A stretch of DNA of 64,000 nucleotides from Paraburkholderia fynbosensis (GCF_902859935.1 NZ_CADIKI010000010.1:62001-126000); one strand, 5' to 3'; positions 27,209-36,699 are shown, numbered from the stretch's first letter. Made by a program: numbers and translations. Notes: generated by a model not told the origin, from the sequence alone.

Positions 27209-29776
27209 TCATGCGCCGTCCGCTATCGATTGCGCCAGTAACCCCTTCTGTTCAAGTTCTTGAGAAATGACCGCCGATAGCTTAAGGTCGTCGGCCGTAA
27301 GTGATGCAAGCCATGACTTGGCACGCGCCAACGTCGGATTCGAGTCTGGTATCAGGTCCTGAAGCAAAGATGCCGTCACACGCGACAGCCCTAATTCAAT
27401 GAACGCCTGTCCGGCTACAGAGGAAACTCCGAGCTCTAGAGCGAGTGGGAAATCGAAGACAGAAGTGGCTTCGACATCGAGGCCCTTTTCGCGAAGTGCA
27501 AACCGGAGCAGATCGACATACGCTTTTCCAAGCTGCACATATTCGAACCGCAGCTTGTCTTCGACAAACTCGAAGGTGTTTCGCACGTGCGTGTCCACGT
27601 TTACTGGACGGTCGGTTTTCTTATTCTTTTGCGCTAGTTCGATGCTCTTTCCGATAAGTACCGGAAGAGGAGTTCCGCGCATCCACGCCAAGCCGATGGT
27701 TGCTAACTTTACGTTGTAGGCAGCGAAACTGGAGCCCACTATGTACTTGTTAATGCGGGCGAAAATCTGGACGTAGCTTTCAAAAACGTCGCCCGATGGA
27801 TGGGGAGGAATCAGTTCTTCAGAACGGCCAATAGCAATCAGCACCCGGAACCGTGCTAGAAGGCGCGCTTGTCCAAAAGGATTCACGGTCCAGTTGCTCT
27901 CAAGCACTTCGGGAGGCAGGTCTAGCGCTTCGGTAGTCTTCTCTGCAGTTTCGACCAGAATCTCACGTGCTCCTGAGTCGAGCGAGGACTCAAGCCGTCC
28001 AAAGAACGTCGACAGCGAGCCTTTTGCAGCGCGAGACATCATCAGCCCAGCAGCTGCCCTTGCGTCGGCGGGCACCTTAGATATGTCGCTTTCAAGACCA
28101 CTGCTAAGCACCTGCAGAACTTCGTCGTACTTTCCGGCGACGGCGGCTATAAACGCGGGTCGAAGTGAGAACGGCTGCGCGGTGCTCAACGGCTTGTCTG
28201 GCCAACTGTCATAGTTGACGAGGAATACATTGCCGACCATGTCATGATTCAGTCGACCAGCTCGTCCTGCGAAGTTCCACAGCGCGGCAGCATCGAGCTT
28301 TCCGTCTCGGCCACGCGTCGGTGTATCAATGAACACGTTCCGCGCTGGCAAATTGATACCTTGAAACAGCGTCGTCGTGCACACCAGATACTTGATGTCA
28401 TCGCTCTTGAAAGCTGCCTCAATGGCTTCCCGCAGCAAACTGGGCATCTTGCCATAGTGGTACGCGACACCTTTCATGACCCGCTCGGCCAAACTGTACT
28501 TCGGATGCACATGGTCCTTGATGAACTTCGAGAGTTCGAGGAGCACAGGTGTCGCTTTGCGGGGCAATTCGGTTGCAATCTGGAGTGCAATTTTTTCGGT
28601 CTGGGACGGCCCAGTGCCATACACAAGGGAGGCGCCGTTGCTTCCAAGTTCAAGCGCGACTGCAGCCAACGCGGTTTTCGAATTGAGGAATCCTCGACTT
28701 CCAATTACCTCCCCAAGCGGCACCGACTTAGTGGATTCCAGTAGCTTCAGGTGGAGATAGGTAGGCTTCGCTGCGTCCGGGGTGACGACAATTCGGTTCT
28801 GGAGCACGGGCGATAAACCGGTCTTTTCTACCGAGATTTCGTCAAGTCCAATGGAGTTGCCGACAGCCGCGAAGCCCGTTGCTCCAGGCGCGAGAAATAC
28901 GAACTGTGCCTTAGCGTTGCGGGCGCGCACCTGTTCAAGACAGTCCTGCAATATCATGCCGCGGATATCGTCGCCAATCGATTGCGCCTCATCGACAACG
29001 ACCATATCGAATTTAATCGAGGTAACGCTTAGAAGCACCATCAAGCGCTCCTGCGTGAGCACGAACACTTGGCTAGGACGGCTTTCGCTGTCCAGTGTAG
29101 GAATTGTCGATACACGAACGGCGTCGGAAACGTCAGCGAGTCTGCTCGTCAGTTTCTCGTGCACTTCGGCTAACAGGGCTCGCGTCGGCGCGACATAGAC
29201 CCCGCAGAATCCCGGCTCTGTCTTTGCTCGTTCGCAAAGCCGAGCGAGAACGACAAACGATTTTCCAGCGGAAGTGGGTGCACTAACAGCGAGGTTCTGG
29301 CCGGAAGGTAAAGTTTCCCACACCTTTCGCTGAAAGTCTGTCAGTGGAACGTCCGCTCCGTTGATTACTTCCGTGTTGATTTCCTGCAAAAGCTTGTTTG
29401 TCAATGACGTGCTGAGAGACGGGCGAACTTTCATCGGTCGCCGCTCAAGCTGCGACATACCCGGGAAATTTCCGATGGTCGCTAAAATACGAGTGGATGC
29501 TTCGAGAACTAACGGATTGTCAGATAGCAAAGACGTATACAGCGCGATGCGCTGCGCAAGAGACCTGTTGCTATCGGATTCCGTTTGGGCAAAGACAGAT
29601 GCCGAATAGACGAGTCGCTGCGTAGCTTCGGGGATTTCACCGTCGTCGGAGCTTGTATCATCCGAAGATGGACGGATTTCCGACATCAAGCCGCGAGCGC
29701 TTACTGAATCTAGGTCATTCCAAAATTCGGGGCGAGCGAGTATGCGTGCGGAAAGCTGGTCTGCGAATGTTGTCAT
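27209..29776 (-). CDS. hamB: Hachiman helicase HamB
   Basis: An 855-residue superfamily-2 helicase. It has APTSAGKSF (motif I, about 163-171), VVVDEAQSIGDD (motif II, DEAQ, about 260), TTLFQGINLPARNVF (motif V) and WNFAGRAGRL (motif VI, about 502). A long helical C-terminal region follows. Its ATG overlaps the stop of hamA (ATGA). In Hachiman, HamB is a DNA helicase that surveys DNA and releases the HamA nuclease when it meets damaged or invading DNA. Length and pairing fit the family. Confidence 0.88.
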   Translation of the reverse strand: MTTFADQLSARILARPEFWNDLDSVSARGLMSEIRPSSDDTSSDDGEIPEATQRLVYSASVFAQTESDSNRSLAQRIALYTSLLSDNPLVLEASTRILATIGNFPGMSQLERRPMKVRPSLSTSLTNKLLQEINTEVINGADVPLTDFQRKVWETLPSGQNLAVSAPTSAGKSFVVLARLCERAKTEPGFCGVYVAPTRALLAEVHEKLTSRLADVSDAVRVSTIPTLDSESRPSQVFVLTQERLMVLLSVTSIKFDMVVVDEAQSIGDDIRGMILQDCLEQVRARNAKAQFVFLAPGATGFAAVGNSIGLDEISVEKTGLSPVLQNRIVVTPDAAKPTYLHLKLLESTKSVPLGEVIGSRGFLNSKTALAAVALELGSNGASLVYGTGPSQTEKIALQIATELPRKATPVLLELSKFIKDHVHPKYSLAERVMKGVAYHYGKMPSLLREAIEAAFKSDDIKYLVCTTTLFQGINLPARNVFIDTPTRGRDGKLDAAALWNFAGRAGRLNHDMVGNVFLVNYDSWPDKPLSTAQPFSLRPAFIAAVAGKYDEVLQVLSSGLESDISKVPADARAAAGLMMSRAAKGSLSTFFGRLESSLDSGAREILVETAEKTTEALDLPPEVLESNWTVNPFGQARLLARFRVLIAIGRSEELIPPHPSGDVFESYVQIFARINKYIVGSSFAAYNVKLATIGLAWMRGTPLPVLIGKSIELAQKNKKTDRPVNVDTHVRNTFEFVEDKLRFEYVQLGKAYVDLLRFALREKGLDVEATSVFDFPLALELGVSSVAGQAFIELGLSRVTASLLQDLIPDSNPTLARAKSWLASLTADDLKLSAVISQELEQKGLLAQSIADGA

Positions 29777-30903
29777 TTCAGTGCCTCGCCAAATTTCCTA
29801 CGAAGTTCATCGACAGAAGGAACTGCGATAAAAAACGCCATGGATTTGAAAGGCTTAACATTGTTGTTGCCTAGGTGCTTCAAAAGCGCATCGTCATGGT
29901 GTTTGTGCTGCTTCGCGTAGCGTTCGACGAAATTGTCTTCGTGTATAGATGGCGGCTTCGTGTCATCGACTGGGATGCCCTTGGCATAGAGCTTTTCGTC
30001 GTAGCAGATAAAACCCACATGCCGGTCTCTCTTTTGCAGAACGGACTGAGAATCATACATATCGAAGTAGCTGAGGAACACATCCTTCTGCTCTTGCGGA
30101 AGAGCATCAAGATTGCTGAAATCGGTGACGATTGTCAGTTCTCGCAAATACTGTGCTCGGTTCGACGAGAATGAGGCAGTAGATACCGCAAACTCTTTCG
30201 CTCCGTCATTTGCACTTGGTGCGAGTTTAGACTCGAGCAAAAACACATTCATCACACCGTTCTCGAATTTGGCATGGATACCGTCGATTCCGTGAACCGG
30301 CATGTTGCTATTCGTTTTAAGCGACAACTTCGCCGCAATTTGTGCTGCCCCTAAGTGACGTTCGGCTACACAGTAAGCGATAAGCTCTCCAACTTCTCCG
30401 AACCGCCCAATGTTGTTCGGGTCATACTCCAGGAAGAGTCGCCGCCCTTCCCGTTGCAGTCGTGCAAGCGGGCGCATGTCTGCGCCAGTCCGCGAACCAC
30501 TTGCACGAGCTATAGCTGCAAGACGTTTTTTCTTCGGAATAGCATATGAAACGATGGAATCAACCAGGAATTCGATGAAGGCGTCGTCGCGGGGGACGTC
30601 CTCCTCGAAACGTAGAAACAAAAGCTTGCTGCGGTGGTGGCTGCCGTTGTCGGACTCTGGAACTACCACTATCCCTACATATGTATCGACTTCCTTGTCG
30701 TTCTCGCGAAGCCCGTCGAGCCCGTTCACGCTGTTATCTGTATCCATCGCTCGGTTCTTATTTTCTTGCCAAACTAGCCATTTTTCTGGGGGCAACGCTT
30801 GCCTCCGGTTGTCGTACACACGTGCTCTCTTAGTCGAATCCGATGTCATCGACCCGTCAGAGGGACCGGAAAATCTGAAGTCACTTGACATAAACGAGGT
30901 CAT
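29773..30903 (-). CDS. hamA: Hachiman nuclease HamA (DUF1837)
   Basis: A 376-residue protein with the DUF1837 core: GEVGELIAYCVAERHLGAAQ, then MPVHGIDGIHAKFENG (about 200-215) and MNVFLLESKLAPS (about 220). The aspartate, followed by E-S-K, forms a PD-(D/E)xK-type nuclease site. It lies directly upstream of hamB and is coupled by ATGA, the standard hamAB order. The first about 60 residues are polar and the true start may be the ATG at 30891. It is the last gene of the clear defence block. Confidence 0.88.
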   Translation of the reverse strand: MTSFMSSDFRFSGPSDGSMTSDSTKRARVYDNRRQALPPEKWLVWQENKNRAMDTDNSVNGLDGLRENDKEVDTYVGIVVVPESDNGSHHRSKLLFLRFEEDVPRDDAFIEFLVDSIVSYAIPKKKRLAAIARASGSRTGADMRPLARLQREGRRLFLEYDPNNIGRFGEVGELIAYCVAERHLGAAQIAAKLSLKTNSNMPVHGIDGIHAKFENGVMNVFLLESKLAPSANDGAKEFAVSTASFSSNRAQYLRELTIVTDFSNLDALPQEQKDVFLSYFDMYDSQSVLQKRDRHVGFICYDEKLYAKGIPVDDTKPPSIHEDNFVERYAKQHKHHDDALLKHLGNNNVKPFKSMAFFIAVPSVDELRRKFGEALK

Positions 30904-31163
30904 AGGTCAAACAAGCCCGCATCCATGCCTGTATCAGCAACGAGGGTGCCACGCCTCCCTTGAAGAAACGCAATTGCGCCGAATCCAGCTTTATCCGCTA
31001 AGGCGGTATGGTATTCCTACACACAATTGGCGTCATAGAAACATCGACGGAATGTTGCTTTTGCGTGATAAGGTTGCGCAGAGACCGAGCAGCGCAAAGA
31101 ATCGTTGAGGCGGCCGGTGGAACCACAAAAATCGCTGGTCCACCGGGCATCTTACAACTACGA

Positions 31164-32087
31164 TTAGGTCGTCAGCTCGGCGCCAGACTCGACTGTATCC
31201 ACCGGAGCGGGCACGGCCACGGTCTGCCGCGACGCTTTTTTAGCCGGCACCTTCGCGCTCACGGCCTTCCTGGCAGCAATTTTCTTCGCCGTCGGGGCCT
31301 TCTTCGCAACAGCCTTCTTGACCGTCGGTTTCGAATCGGCCGCCACACTGGCGCCATTAATCAGAAACTTGGTCCGGTCTTTGGCACCAGCCAACCATGC
31401 CGGCGCCCGACCACGCCCACTCCAGCTCGCGCCAGACTTCGGGTCGAAGTACTTAGCCGGTTGCTCGCCCTTCGGTTGCCCGTTGCCCGAAGTCACACCG
31501 GCCGACTTCGACGCCGCCTTCTTTGTCGCAGTCTTTGTCTTGCTCGCAGTACCCGAGGTCGTCGCAACAGTCCCTTCAGTACCACTTGCAATCAGAAACT
31601 TGCTCCGGTCTTTGACGCCAGCCAACCATGCCGGAGCGCGCCCACGTCCGCTCCACGTCGCGCCGGACTTTGGGTCCTGATACATCGCCGGTTGCGGACC
31701 GTGGACATAGTTGCCAGCCGCCTTCGCGTTCGTCGCGGGAACTGACTTCGCGGTCGCCGTATTTCCGTCAACCAAGAACTTGTCGCGGTTCTTCGCTGAG
31801 GCAATCCAACTGGGCGCACGGCCGTGTCCTGACCAAGTCGCGCCGCTTTTCGGGTCGCGATATTTCGCTACTGAGCTTCCAGCTTTCGCTGCAGCCTTGG
31901 CGCCAGGCTTCGGTCCACGTTTCTTGCCACCAACATGCGCGTCAATGTCAGCGGTGGTCAGGCCGTGCATCGCCATCAACTCGCGAATCTTTTCGATGAC
32001 GCCCGACGATTGCTTTGCAATCAGCGCATCCGCTTGGACCTGCAATTTTTTAATCTTCGCCTGCATTGCTTCCAAAGTCGTTGCCAT
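31164..32087 (-). CDS. H-NS-family histone-like protein with three DNA-binding motifs (copy A)
   Basis: A 307-residue protein. It has an N-terminal coiled-coil oligomerisation region (MQAKIKKLQVQADALIAKQ), then three copies of the H-NS C-terminal DNA-binding unit (YRDPKSGATWSGHGRAPSWI and two YxDPKSGAxWSGRGRAPAWL units), spaced about 60-70 residues by Ala/Lys linkers. It ends in a Lys/Ala-rich histone H1-like tail. The ATG at 32087 has AGGAGG upstream. Most H-NS proteins have one such unit. Three could bridge or coat DNA more strongly. It has a close paralogue at 47012-47971. Silencing of the adjacent acquired genes is a plausible role. Confidence 0.88.
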   Translation of the reverse strand: MATTLEAMQAKIKKLQVQADALIAKQSSGVIEKIRELMAMHGLTTADIDAHVGGKKRGPKPGAKAAAKAGSSVAKYRDPKSGATWSGHGRAPSWIASAKNRDKFLVDGNTATAKSVPATNAKAAGNYVHGPQPAMYQDPKSGATWSGRGRAPAWLAGVKDRSKFLIASGTEGTVATTSGTASKTKTATKKAASKSAGVTSGNGQPKGEQPAKYFDPKSGASWSGRGRAPAWLAGAKDRTKFLINGASVAADSKPTVKKAVAKKAPTAKKIAARKAVSAKVPAKKASRQTVAVPAPVDTVESGAELTT

Positions 32088-32223
32088 CAAGTGGCCTCCT
32101 CATAAATGTGGTCGCAATATGCCACGGTCGCGCTAGAAAAGGCTAGTGCATTGACTAAAGCGGTGTTTCACCAAAAATCACAACACTGCGTCGCCGCCCT
32201 CCAGGCTCTTCAATGCGGCCCGC

Positions 32224-32445
32224 TCACGGCTTGTCTGTGCCGCGAACATTGCCTGGTCGTTCTCGGGTACTTCCACCGCTGCTCCTTCGGCGTTGGAAGA
32301 GAGCGCCGAATCCGACCGCGACAAGCAAGGCCGTCAGCAGGCCGGCGCTCATGCCGGTCGCGCTAGGGGTTTTCTTGCTAGAAGGAGCAGAAGCCAATGT
32401 TGTCGTCAAGAATTCGATGTCGTCATTCTCAGCAAGATGTGGCAA
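32224..32445 (-). pseudogene. Possible small CTERM-like membrane protein frame (copy A)
   Basis: A short frame with Ser/Ala-rich sequence, one hydrophobic stretch (GLLTALLVAVGFGALF) and a following RRR cluster, the shape of C-terminal sorting signals. A diverged copy lies at 48094-48297 (GFGAHFQRRRR). No credible start region or longer protein is attached in either copy. It may be a decayed tail or non-coding. The stretch from 32088 to 32612 holds nothing else I can support. Confidence 0.25.
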
Positions 32446-32612
32446 GTCGTCCAGAAACTGGGCGCTCGGCAGCAGGGCGATGATTGCGAGACTTACGGTT
32501 CCGACGGGAGCATCATCGCATCATCAGCCGCGATTTCTGACTTGGGCACTACAAGACGTCTGCCGGCATTCCGCGATGAGTTACGTTGATGAGGTAGGCG
32601 CGTCAATAGTGC

Positions 32613-32924
32613 TCACACCGTCAAAAACGAACAACGAATCGATGTTTCCCGGTTAGTCCCCGAATGGTTGCTGACGTCTTTCACTTCGGTACTGAGATTG
32701 TATTCCGCACGCACGGCCTTGAGCACGCCCTCGATGTCGCGCTCGAAGCCAACCGCGTTCCCGAAGTGGGTCATGTTCCAGTTGCAGCCGGTCTTGTCAG
32801 CCTCTTGCAACTGCGGCCGCGGCACACGAATCTTCACGCCATCCTCGACGATTGCCTGCAATCGATGAATTCGCCGGTCGACCTCCTGCTGAAGTCGCGA
32901 GGCATTCAGCGTCTTGCGTATCAT
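32613..32924 (-). CDS. Conserved small protein of unknown function (copy A, frameshifted tail)
   Basis: A 103-residue protein from the ATG at 32924 (GGGAG five bases upstream). It opens MIRKTLNASRLQQEVDRRI, has KIRVPRPQLQEADKTGCNW in the middle, and a GNAVGFERDIEGVLKAVRAEYN end. The paralogue at 48498-48770 ends after GNPFGD. Here a base is missing just before that point, so the reading frame runs on for about 16 unrelated residues. Function is unknown. The conserved Cys/Asn/Trp patch may be structural. Confidence 0.65.
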   Translation of the reverse strand: MIRKTLNASRLQQEVDRRIHRLQAIVEDGVKIRVPRPQLQEADKTGCNWNMTHFGNAVGFERDIEGVLKAVRAEYNLSTEVKDVSNHSGTNRETSIRCSFLTV

Positions 32925-33131
32925 CATGTCTCCCGCTAGTAGCTCGAGCCAGTTCGACGCAAGTGGGGCATCCCGCGACCCGGCAAGAATACAAAGTTTA
33001 AAGAGTCGGCGCCTTGTACCGTGCCGATGTGTCACCACGCCAGCTCGCGTCAATCACGACCACGTCGCTCCCAGCCCGCCAATCACGGATATGAATACCC
33101 GACGGGCACTTCGGATGCTCGTACGGCACTG

Positions 33132-33387
33132 CTATGCCGCAAGCCGATGCTCGTAGTATGGCCGGTCCCTGTCATCAAGAATTGCGTACATCGCGTCGAG
33201 ATTCTTCGGGTCTGGATTGAGCCAAGCGTCTATGTTTTCCGGCTTGATAGGAATGATGCACCGGTCATGTCCTGCTGCGGCTACCTATGGAGGAGGTTCA
33301 TCCGTGATGGCGGCAAATGAAAGCAGGTCCGTCTCGCCCGGCGCAGTCCATCGCGACCACAGACACGCGACATGCATCAGCTCCCCG
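33132..33387 (-). pseudogene. SRAP (YedK-like) C-terminal fragment, copy A
   Basis: This minus-strand block matches the last about 85 codons of the SRAP gene at 48904, including the terminal TAG. A T for G change turns PPPEVA into PPP-stop-VA within the fragment. The N-terminal two thirds, with the catalytic Cys2, are absent. It is a dead remnant. Confidence 0.85.
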
Positions 33388-33431
33388 TGTTCACCGCAGA
33401 GGTGCCTCACGAAGCCATCCATTTTGTCTCG

Positions 33432-33698
33432 ATGGGTGAACGGACACCCGTGCCGGAGCAGCAGGAGATTTTTCAGTTGCTGCACAACACGAAAATCGGA
33501 CTGACGTTGTCGGCCATCGACAACGTGGGCTACGAATTCCGCCAGGAGATTACCCTGTACCCTGGTGACTTCCGGACTCCGACCATTTCACCACGAACCG
33601 CGCACATATTCGCCGGCACGAACTCCCCATTTGCCGGGATGGCGCGATGGATGATTAAGAACCATCCGTCCAGCAAACTCGTAAAAAAGACCCTGTAG
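33432..33698 (+). CDS. Hypothetical protein
   Basis: A frame of 88 residues from ATG 33432 (MGERTPVPEQQEIF), or up to 108 from 33372. The middle reads like a folded protein (LHNTKIGLTLSAIDNVGYEF) and third codon positions are GC-rich, supporting coding. It begins where similarity to the SRAP fragment ends. No family is recognised. An opposite-strand frame at 33530-33766 exists but its codon use looks less natural. Confidence 0.4.
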   Translation: MGERTPVPEQQEIFQLLHNTKIGLTLSAIDNVGYEFRQEITLYPGDFRTPTISPRTAHIFAGTNSPFAGMARWMIKNHPSSKLVKKTL

Positions 33699-33968
33699 TC
33701 GAAACACTGCTCTGAAGCGAGCTCGCGTAGGGCTTGGCCTTTGACCGCGAAAGATGCATTACGCATACAAGCAAATGTCGCAGAGAGCGAAATCAGCTTC
33801 AGCTAAGCCAGACCTGCATTACCCTGTTGCAGCCCCCCTCTACGAGGTGGGTTGTTTTGAAGGCCGCACCATCACGCCCGGTCGGCTGCATCTGCGCGTC
33901 AAAGGTTCAGGTATCATTCTTTCCCGCCGTAAGAAAACATCAAATAAAACATGCAACGGGGAACGAAA

Positions 33969-34655
33969 ATGAAAAAGACTTACGTGGCGGCGATAGCTGC
34001 CCTTCTTGTCGCGGCCGGTGCGCACGCGGACAACCACAAGAAAAAGGACCATGCTGCGCAGATGACCCCTGCCGCTTCGGCGCCGGTAGCAGCCGCGCCG
34101 ACAGGGCCTGTCGGTTTCGGCGCGCTCAAGCTTGGAATGACGCGCGAGTCGGTCGAAGCGCTGAGCGCGAACGACGGCTTCTATCTCACTGAGAGCCTGA
34201 AGCCGGAGGCGTCGCGCTTCCCTCCCCCGAACGGAGGGGAACGCTTCAAGGCACTTGCCCTCACGCCACTCGGTCCGAACCCAGAAAAGGTGTCGCTGAC
34301 CTTCACCGAGGGTGTTCTGACGGCCTTCAGCGTCACACTCGACGATGCAACGTTTGAGCAAGCCAGGCAGCAGCTCGTGGCGAAGTACGGCCCTGGCCAG
34401 CAGACCGACGACCGGAAGGACGAGCAGTGCATTTACCGCAATGGCGCGAACTTCAAAATCAACTGGGGGAGCGTCGCGAGCCGCTGGGTCCAGGACATTT
34501 CGCCGACCGAGCAGGTAAAGAGTTCGGCGACCGAGTTCACTGTTGATATGTGCCCGCCGAGCCTGGACGGTCCGCGACTGGGTGCGAGTACGACCCGTTT
34601 CATCGTCATGGAGAAGGTGCACGTCGACGCGACGCCGAAGGCGAACGTCTTCTGA
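33969..34655 (+). CDS. Secreted/periplasmic hypothetical protein
   Basis: A 228-residue protein with a signal peptide (MKKTYVAAIAALLVAAGAHA, probable cleavage after AHA). A charged linker and Ala/Pro stretch follow, then a domain beginning VGFGALKLGMTRESVEAL. That phrase is typical of small periplasmic domains that start with a GxxLGMT helix. Two cysteines (in DEQCIYRN and VDMCPP) could form a disulphide. The ATG at 33969 is chosen for the signal peptide and the GGGGAA upstream. The gene stands alone. Function is unknown. Confidence 0.7.
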   Translation: MKKTYVAAIAALLVAAGAHADNHKKKDHAAQMTPAASAPVAAAPTGPVGFGALKLGMTRESVEALSANDGFYLTESLKPEASRFPPPNGGERFKALALTPLGPNPEKVSLTFTEGVLTAFSVTLDDATFEQARQQLVAKYGPGQQTDDRKDEQCIYRNGANFKINWGSVASRWVQDISPTEQVKSSATEFTVDMCPPSLDGPRLGASTTRFIVMEKVHVDATPKANVF

Positions 34656-34960
34656 CAAGAAAGCATGCGCAGCTCCGTCCGGTCGGGCTTCGCGGGCTCA
34701 AGACTTTCCTTGCACGGCCGCTGTCGGCGGTCTAAAGTGCGGCACAGGCGCCTGAGCCCAATCTATTCCCGTGTTCAAACCGGACTCGACACAAGTGATG
34801 GTACAAAGGCCAGTTGGTCCTGGCTGATGCGTAGTCGGGGAAATCGTGCTTATTACTGGCGCGGCGCAAGGCGGCCCTAGTTTTGATGGTTTTTTCGTTC
34901 GCGCAGTGCCGACCGCTGCCTGCAAGCCAGGAATATTTCCGAAGACGCCGAGGCGAATAA
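34656..34960. other. Intergenic region
   Basis: About 305 bases with no gene I can support. It should hold the promoter of the two-gene unit at 34961. Confidence 0.4.
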
Positions 34961-35782
34961 ATGTTGACCGCAGTTTTGCAAGGAAAGCGGAGAGGTTCCG
35001 GGCTAGAGGGAGTGGGCCATGACCTTTCATTTGCCACCGGGTCCGAGGACCTGCTGACATCCCTCGTGTTCGAACGCGTGTCTTATCTTTCGGACGACGC
35101 GGTATCAGCGTTCTGGACAGCCCTCTTGCCTGAGACGGTCCGACCGGTCGGACGCATTGAACGCGTCGAGTTTTGGCCCCGCTTCGAGCTTGAAGGAAGC
35201 CTTATTGAGCCGGACCTGCTTCTCGTGACAGAAGCGGCGTTGGTCGTCGTCGAAGCGAAGCGTTGGGACCAGATGGACCAGCAATATGCCACGCAAGTAG
35301 CGAGAGAAATACAGGCAGTCCTTAAAGCTGAACCTCTTGCAGGCGAATTGCGGCTAATCATGCTTCTTGTCGGAGGCCGTCAAGACACTTCGCCAGCATC
35401 GACCTCCGCCTTTGAATCGCTAGTGCACGAGCAGCTTGTTGGCGAACAGCTCTCAGATGAGATAGAGGTTCACGCGGTAAAGTGGCTTGACACGCTCGAA
35501 GCCTTCGGTGCAATAGCTCTGACGCATCCCGGTTATCAGCGGATGAGAGACGACGTTGAGGCTGGACTGCGGTTTCATGGTCTCATCCGCGAACGTGAGT
35601 TACGGCTGCACGAGTTGTGCAAAGCTGGCCTATCTGTCGAGACCTTTAAAGTGCTCGTTGAAGCTCGCCCCGATGTTGAATCTGCAATAGTCACGGGCCA
35701 AAGACCTGTTGCTCGTGCCACGCCCCTTCATTGCCTGACCCGCCAATATATTAACTCTGAGTGCTTTCTATTCTACAAATGA
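34961..35782 (+). CDS. Putative PD-(D/E)xK nuclease-like protein, first gene of a coupled pair
   Basis: A 273-residue protein. The central strands carry IEPDLLLVTEAALVVVEAKR, in which Asp and E-A-K are spaced as in PD-(D/E)xK nucleases. Gln-Tyr and Arg-Glu positions follow (QQYATQVAREIQAVL). A helical C-terminus follows that, with a short SVETFKVLVEARPDV region. The TGA overlaps the ATG of the next gene. No named family is recognised. Nuclease activity is inferred from this motif alone. It sits in the part of duplication copy A that replaced imuB-dnaE2, which suggests acquisition. Confidence 0.55.
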   Translation: MLTAVLQGKRRGSGLEGVGHDLSFATGSEDLLTSLVFERVSYLSDDAVSAFWTALLPETVRPVGRIERVEFWPRFELEGSLIEPDLLLVTEAALVVVEAKRWDQMDQQYATQVAREIQAVLKAEPLAGELRLIMLLVGGRQDTSPASTSAFESLVHEQLVGEQLSDEIEVHAVKWLDTLEAFGAIALTHPGYQRMRDDVEAGLRFHGLIRERELRLHELCKAGLSVETFKVLVEARPDVESAIVTGQRPVARATPLHCLTRQYINSECFLFYK

Positions 35783-36384
35783 GCTCACGCAACGAACTAG
35801 TTGACGTTCTGACGGACGTTCGAAAAGCCTATCGACTTCTTGCAGACTATCAATCGGCACTCTTGACTCTCGTGAACGATATTGCACAGCGGATAGGGGC
35901 GACGTATTACTCGGCGGCCTATCCGAACTATCCGTTACGGAGCTACAACGTAAACCCGTTTGGAAAGAAGGTTGGGAAGGACTTTCTGCCGATGCTGAAC
36001 GCGTCACATCTTTTTCTGTCCGCACGCAAGGAGAATACGGAAGCTCATAACAACCCGGAAGCGGGAGACTTCCTTGTCGATTTTCACTTGATGTCGGACA
36101 CAAATGAGCTGGAGGGACGGGAGCCGGTGCCCGCGGAAGCGGCAGAGAGCCTGCTATTAATCTATTTGTATCGCGCCACCGAAACGCTTCCTAAAGGCAC
36201 GAACTGGTATCACCAGGTATGGTTAAACACCGACTACCCGGCGGCCGACGGTGTCTGGTTTCCCGCAACGTCGTTCCAATCTGTTCGCGTATCTCGACTT
36301 ACAGTCGACCTAGCCGAATTCGCTGACCCGGCCGGCGCTAGTGCTGTAGCTGGCCGCATTCTCGACCACCTGAAAACAAATTAA
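35779..36384 (+). CDS. Hypothetical protein, second gene of the coupled pair
   Basis: A 201-residue protein starting at the ATGA overlap (MSSRNELVDVLTDVRKAYRL). It has an N-terminal helical region, a Tyr/Pro-rich strand section (TYYSAAYPNYPLRSYNVNPF) and an alpha/beta C-terminal half (GDFLVDFHLMSD and GVWFPATSFQSVRVSRL). No family is recognised. Tight coupling to the nuclease-like gene suggests a partner, specificity or immunity role, which is inference. Confidence 0.6.
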   Translation: MSSRNELVDVLTDVRKAYRLLADYQSALLTLVNDIAQRIGATYYSAAYPNYPLRSYNVNPFGKKVGKDFLPMLNASHLFLSARKENTEAHNNPEAGDFLVDFHLMSDTNELEGREPVPAEAAESLLLIYLYRATETLPKGTNWYHQVWLNTDYPAADGVWFPATSFQSVRVSRLTVDLAEFADPAGASAVAGRILDHLKTN

Positions 36385-36413
36385 GCCAAATGGCAGTGCG
36401 CACGGCAACTGCT

Positions 36414-36590
36414 CTATACGCACTGTACCGGGGCCCAGAAGAGGAGCATCCCGCAACTTCGCGCGCGCAGAATCTGTTCGACCGACCAGTGCGCGTCCGC
36501 GGTCCTTGGCGCCTTCACGTAAAGCATCTGGTAGAGCGAAAGGTCAATGTCGCCAAGTCCGAGCGCGTCCGGTAGATGCGGTGGCTGTAC
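36414..36590 (-). pseudogene. imuA: ImuA fragment
   Basis: On the minus strand, 58 codons read VQPPHLPDALGLGDIDLSLY and continue with KAPRTADAHWSVEQILRARS before a stop. They align without gaps to the middle of the intact ImuA at 54466 (VQPPHTPDGLGLSYIGLSLD, KTPKTADALWSAEQILRAGS). Both ends of the gene are missing. It is a relic of the duplicated mutasome. Confidence 0.88.
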
Positions 36591-36606
36591 GAATGTTCTT
36601 GGTCTG

Positions 36607-36678
36607 CTTGACGTCGCGCAGCAGGCGGAAGAAGCAGGACTGGCATGGGCGCGTGCCTGGATGGACGGTCACGGATAG
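36607..36678 (+). pseudogene. C-terminal relic of the small hypothetical gene found at 55636
   Basis: In one plus-strand frame 23 codons read LDVAQQAEEAGLAWARAWMD and end HG-stop. This matches the end of the 72-residue protein at 55636-55854 (EEEAESAGLAWCRAWVDSHG). It follows the ImuA relic in the same relative position and orientation as in copy B. Confidence 0.8.
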
Positions 36679-36699
36679 CGACGCGCGCACAAAGCCTGT

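Larger units (their letters stand above)
31230..36680. repeat. Eroded segmental duplication, copy A
   Basis: Gene order H-NS, small CTERM-like frame, conserved small protein, SRAP fragment, ImuA fragment, small-protein fragment, all on one axis. The same order occurs intact at 47080-55860 (copy B). Nucleotide similarity is continuous by eye over the first about 2.1 kb. The middle (33.4-36.4 kb) is replaced by unrelated genes. Confidence 0.75.
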
